Below are positions 57,701 through 63,700 of a stretch of DNA of 64,000 nt, piece after piece; the first letter of the stretch is position 1; the number at the start of each line of letters is the position of its first letter. The position numbers were made by a program, and so were the translations under genes. The notes beneath the pieces are model-generated. The model ran no database searches. It had not been told where the DNA came from and saw only the letters and a list, made by a program, of their open reading frames with translations. Source of the DNA: Elgaria multicarinata webbii. Its lineage: Eukaryota > Chordata > Lepidosauria > Squamata > Anguidae. The stretch is taken from positions 11,871,501 through 11,935,500 of the forward strand of contig NC_086172.1 in NCBI RefSeq assembly GCF_023053635.1, given 5' to 3'.

Positions 57701-60700
57701 CAAACAACATTTACAATACAGATATAAGGCATGAAGACAGTGAAACATCACAAGCACAACTTTAGTAAACACAGGCATGTCTGATTTGGCCCTGAAGTTG
57801 TGCTTCCTGTTGTTCTGCATGCATTAGCTAGAATAGGGATCAGTGGGTACATTTGAGTCAGTAGGTACATTTGAAATGTGGAGCAACTGTCATGGGTGCT
57901 CTTATGAAATGGCTGTGGGGGGTGGGTGGGTGAGGAAGGCTTGCCCATTCATAAAATTGCTGCCATGGTAGGCATGGCCAGTCACAAGACACTCATTTCT
58001 CAGAAGCCAAACCAGTGAGATTAAAAGAAAAATGACTTGCCCAAGAACCTAAATATAAAGTAAAGGTGGGGTCTGGGTTCCAAACACTTTTTTGAGCCCC
58101 AATAAAAATGGTGCTGGTGGGTAACACTTTGCTGTGCAGCATGCATGCCACCCTTCAGGTTAAAAACGGAATTAATTTTAAAACAACTTAAGAAATAAAA
58201 TACAAATCTGGAGTGACAGGGAGCCTGGTGGATGCCAAGAGAAGTGTTCATGGGCACCACTTGAGGACCCAGAGCTACACTCCCAAGTACTCATGGAAAC
58301 GCTATCTAAGCTTTGTATGTGAGAACGTTCCTGACAAAATCCCAAGTCATATATAAACCTGTTCAGACATTCTACAATTCTGGCTGGCGGCGGCGGCTTC
58401 TTCTTCTTCTTCTTCTTCTTCTTCTTCTTCTTCTTCTTCTTCTTCTTCTTCTTCTAAAAGTGCATAGTTTGTGGCTATGCACTGTAGCTTTCTCCTTCAT
58501 ATTAGGAAGGTACAGGCAACGATCTTCTCCTCCAATGCAAAGAGCAACAGAAGGTTGGACGGAGCCCTTCCCTTCGCACACAGTGCATTTCTGCTGCTTA
58601 CTCCCATTTCCTCTGTCCTGGCGTACAAGAAGCAGCAGCATAACAAGACAAGAACTCCGTCACTGCTTGTGTGGTTCTGGCTCACACTGAAAATGCGTTC
58701 TTTGCCAGGAAGGAAAAAGCAGCCCCGGTGCATTAGGAGAGGAGGTTCTTTGTCTGTGTCTCCAATCCAAGTGGATAGAAGTGGCTCAGAGGTGTAATAA
58801 TGTGGGCCATGAGTTTATGCAAGGATGGGGGGAGGTAGATGGAGCTCAAAGGCTGCCAGTTACTTATCCCTCCTCTACACCAAACAGATGGTTGGTCAAA
58901 GAGCTAAACTACATGCTACGTTAAATGCTCCTTGTGTTGGTGATCCTAACTTTTGGGTTTACTTTAGTGTGCAGGGCCCCAATACATATTGAGACCATGG
59001 TTAAACCTTTCCACTCAACTGCTTTCTCTCCTAAATCTCTCCACCACCACCATCACATCGCAGGGGCTAAGGAAAAAAAAAGCCTCCATATCTAGAATAA
59101 CCAGCTGAATTCTTTCAGAAGGCATTTGATAACATGGCTTCTTCCATGCCTTAACACAGGCAGACAGTGGATTCTTCTGTGAAGGAAATTCCAGTGATGA
59201 TGATGGAGTCTTCAAGGAAGAGTTCAGAGGCACAGTGGTCAAACAGGGGTGCCTACTGAAACAGGTCAGTACATATACCCCTGTTGGTTGCCAACTGGCC
59301 ATTTGCCTGAGGCTAATGTGAGCTGAATTTCAAAATATCTGGAGGGCACCAGGTTGGAGAAGGCTGTCTTAGAGCAACAAAGTGACTTTGCATCTAAAAG
59401 AGCATTGAAAAAATAAATATTGCTTATTTTTCCTTTCCTTCCAACATTTCCTTTTTTTTTCTGGATGGACCCACCCCCCCAGGATTTTTTTTTTCAGTGG
59501 CCTCCAAATCTCCAGATATTTTACATCTCTAAACAGGGCAGGGATGTCGAAAGGTTATATGCTTCTGTGCAGTGAATTAAGGCGTATCTTCTATTGTGGA
59601 TGGGTGAAGTATGACAGCCTTCAGACATTGGGTAGTTGTGTGTCAATAGATCTGGTACTGCAAGATTTCAACAGAATTACAACACTGGCATCACGTACAG
59701 GGCATGTGATGTGTCGACAAGTATGTGACTCACTGAGATTGCCACTTGCCTCATTCCATACTATCATGCCATTAAAGAGTGACAATGCTCAAAAGAAGGG
59801 ATACATGCTAAACTTCCGGTAGAATTTTGACCATCAATTCTGGGGCAATAGGTTCAGGCAAGTTGAGCAATTGCTGCATATTTTTGTGGCGTGATTTTAG
59901 ATACCACAACTCTTAATAAACGCAGAATACAATTTGGTTTATAAAATATAATCCTGACTTCAAATTTCCCCCACAAAATTATTTGCAAAGGCACTCTCAA
60001 ACGATGACACTGAAGAGCTTATGGCAACTGTAGGCTACACAAATAAAATTGCTAGCTTCATCAGACCCGGACTTAAACCCATGTCCAAGCTAGATGTGAC
60101 ATTGGAGGTGAATGGATGATAGCACCAGGCCCAGGTCCAGTTTTTTGGGGGGTGAGTGTGGCTGGGCAGGCTGTTCTCAGTGCACATCGGTACCAACCTG
60201 CCCACTCCCCGACAGTTCCTGTGGGCCTTCTCCCTCCAGCAGTATTTTAATGGGCTGGCAGCTGAGCACCCACTGCCCCCGGGGAAGCCCACAAGTGTGA
60301 GGGAAAGAGGTGGAGCAGCTGCCACCTTCCCCCAACCCGTCCGAACAGTGCCAGAGCTGTTTTTCAATTTTTCAATTTTTGTGAACCGCCCAGAGAGCTT
60401 CGGCTATTGGGCGGTATAAAAATGTAATAAATAAATAAATAAAATAAATAAATAAGAGCTGTAATGGGCTGGGAGCTTGGCAAGCACTCATTGCCGCTGA
60501 GTAGGACTACCTGTCTGCATGTGTCTTTGTGAAGGTGGCCGCTGCTGCTGGACCTTGCCAGGGAAGGTAGGCCTCCAGCAAATGTCCCACTATGCCAGGT
60601 GCTGACACTAGGCTTGGGAGCTATCTTCACGATGCCGAGTTGGTGCTGCATTCCTCCTAAACCCTGTGGTTTCACTTACCCAGGGTGGCGTTGGGTAATC

Positions 60701-63700
60701 CCCACACCAAGGAGGGAGCACAGCAGTCATCTATGTACTGTCGCTGACCCCTGCCCTCTTCCTGGCTTCCAGCGACCAATCGCCATTCGCCTTCCACTAG
60801 GACCACCCTCGTGGATCGGCCATGGAGCGAGATCAAATGGTGGAAGAGCTGGGGTGACCTTGCTCCCACCGAAAAGGTCAGGGTAACTCCTCGATGAGTG
60901 GTAAGCAGCAGTTACTGCAGCCGAAACTCTCCCCATGGCCTGAGTTCGATCCCAGCGGAAGCTGGTTCTCAGGCAGCCGGCTCAGGTCGACTCAGCCTCC
61001 CATCCTTCCGAGGTCGGTAAAATGAGTACCCAGCTAGCTGGGGGAAAGGTAACTGTGACTGGGGAAGGCCATGGCAAACCACCCCGCTACAAAGTCTGCC
61101 AAGAAAACGTCAGCGAAAACAGGCGTCCCTCTAGGAGTCAGTAATGACTCAAGTGCTTTGCACGAGAGGTTCCTTTCCTTTCCTTTTCATGGACCCCCCC
61201 CCCCCCCCGGCGGTAGCTGTGAATCTGGGACTGTGTCATATAACTGGCGGAGCACAGATTTGCAGCCACCATGGGGCTTTGAGTGCATATAGACATCGCC
61301 CTGGTCAGTGCCTTCAGGGGTGTAAGTGGCATAGTAGACAATTTCTACAAGACCATTTCCTGCATGGTTCTAGAATCTAGAAATTTTACATTGAGATGTG
61401 CTTGAGAAGTGTCCTTTCAAATAGCTTTAAATTTATTTCTTCTACCTTTTAATAATTTGAAGAGGTTTATTCAGACATAAACATGACAGCAAGAAGGGGG
61501 CCATAAAAAGAGGTGTGCTGTAGCAGGAGCAATTCTGGGATACTTTTAGAAAGTGCACAGCTTAGAGAATATTTTGTTATAAGAAATGTTTTATTATAAT
61601 TTGTTTGAGGATGAATAAAATATTGTCTAGACGATCATGAGGGTTCCCCCTTTCTTTTTCAAGAATGAATCCCGAACAATTTAAAAATACATATCTATGG
61701 GCAATGGCTTACAGAGGTCACTTGCAGCCACACTGAGAAGTTTATTGAAGGCGTCATATAAATCTCTCCAATAAATAAAAGTGAATTAGTGCGGCCTTGA
61801 CTGTGTCAGGGCAGCAAATGCAGTCCAAGAGTACAGTCTGGTTTCAGAAAAACGAATGGAAATGTTGCTATTGAATCTACTGGGATGGAGACAAAACGAC
61901 AGACTTACTCACCTGTAAATACAACTGAGTATAGCTCAGTTGTATTCTTGTATTCATTCCTCTAAAGCAGAACATTCAAGTCATTCATTCGATTTAGGCT
62001 GGCTCCCTCTGTGCTACAGTTTCGGAGGCAGGCGAAAACTTTTTTGTTTCAGCAGGCTTTTGGAACTATACTGGACCTGTGTTAATGTATTGGATCCCCC
62101 CTGCCCCTTTTAACCTGTTACAATTTTAAAAAAAATTTTTTACATGTTTTTAATTTTACTGTAGGTTTAATTCTATTTTAACTTTTGTTATTTATATTTA
62201 TATGTTTTAATCGTACGTTTTTAAATCTTGTAAACCGCCTTGAGTCCCAGTACTGGGAAAAAGGCAGGATATAAATAAATAAATAAATAAACAATAATAA
62301 TAATAATTTATTTAGGGGCACCGGAGGAAAAACTGGAAAGTACGGAAGTTTGTGCTGAGAGAGGACCCTGCCTATATGCACTACTACGACCCTGCCGGGG
62401 TAAGTTCACCTGCGAGCCGTTTTGGTGGGGGATGTTCTGAGGGTCATTTAGAATGAAACCACCTTCCAAAGAACACGTGAATGACATGGTTGTTCGTGTT
62501 ACTGTGTTTCATTCTTGGCACCTAACTACTTTAAAAGAAGCGTCTTTAAGACTTAGGACGTTGCTAGATGAGGCGTTAGCGCGGTGTGAGGCCCGGTCTC
62601 CCTCCTGTGCATCCAGATGACGCACAGGGGATTCCGCGGTCAGGCCGGGCTAAGACCTCCCTTAACCGGATTCTCGCTTATGGCCCGGTTTTTCCGCAGC
62701 CCCGGGGAAATTATATTTTTTTGTCATATGAACTTTACGTTCTTCAAAAATATTGTTTGTGTCCAACTGAGGAAATATTTGTGTTCTGAAATCTAGATAA
62801 AATCAAAATTCCAACTGGTCTGGTTTTCCCAGATACTCAAAAAGGGATATTTTCATTCTCCATCCCCAAAACATTCGTGATCATGAGAACTTGCCTCCAT
62901 TGATCACCGTCTACAACAGTGGCTAGCTAGATGCCTCTAGAAAGCTTGCCTATGGGACTTGAAGTTAATGACTACCCAATCCTTGCATCTGGAAATTGGA
63001 GGTGCACTGTCTTTGAACATGGTCCATGGATGTTCCATTTAGCTATAATTATGACCAATAGTTACCAGCCTATCTTCTATGATTTTGCCTAATCTTTTTT
63101 TTTTTAATGCCATCTGGACTAGTGACCAGGTATGGTCCATTGCTTTGGGCAGGCAGGAGACAGCTTCCCCTATTGCTGCCCCCAATCACTTCCTGACATA
63201 CAGAGAAGACCCAAGGTTGTTATGTGACTGTGCACTTCTTGAGATTAAATCCAGTCTGTCTGGAGCAATCCCATTGGTGGATCATGCACGTCTAGTGGCT
63301 TCTTCTTTGATGCACAGTGACTTGCCTTCTGTGCATGTGTGCTGCGCATGCTCCAAGATTATACACATGAACAGGCAGCAGCAGGAGACACAGGCAGGGC
63401 TGGGGATGATGGCAGTTGTAGTCAAGGCACATCTTGAGGACACCAGGTTGGGGAAGGCTGTTGCAGAGTGTGTGTATTTAGAATGCACCAATTTCAGACA
63501 GTGTTTTGACAGTGAGTTTCAGTACTTTAATGGACTCAGTGTTCCCCTGCCCCGCTCCGGTTGTGTCCTGTTCTGTTCACAGAGTTTTTCTTCCATCTGT
63601 CATGTTGTTACTGCCAATACATTTATAACACTGAGTTCTAATACTATGTGTCAGGGGCGGGGGAAAATCTCTCCTCACTTTCTCCACACAGTTCATAATT

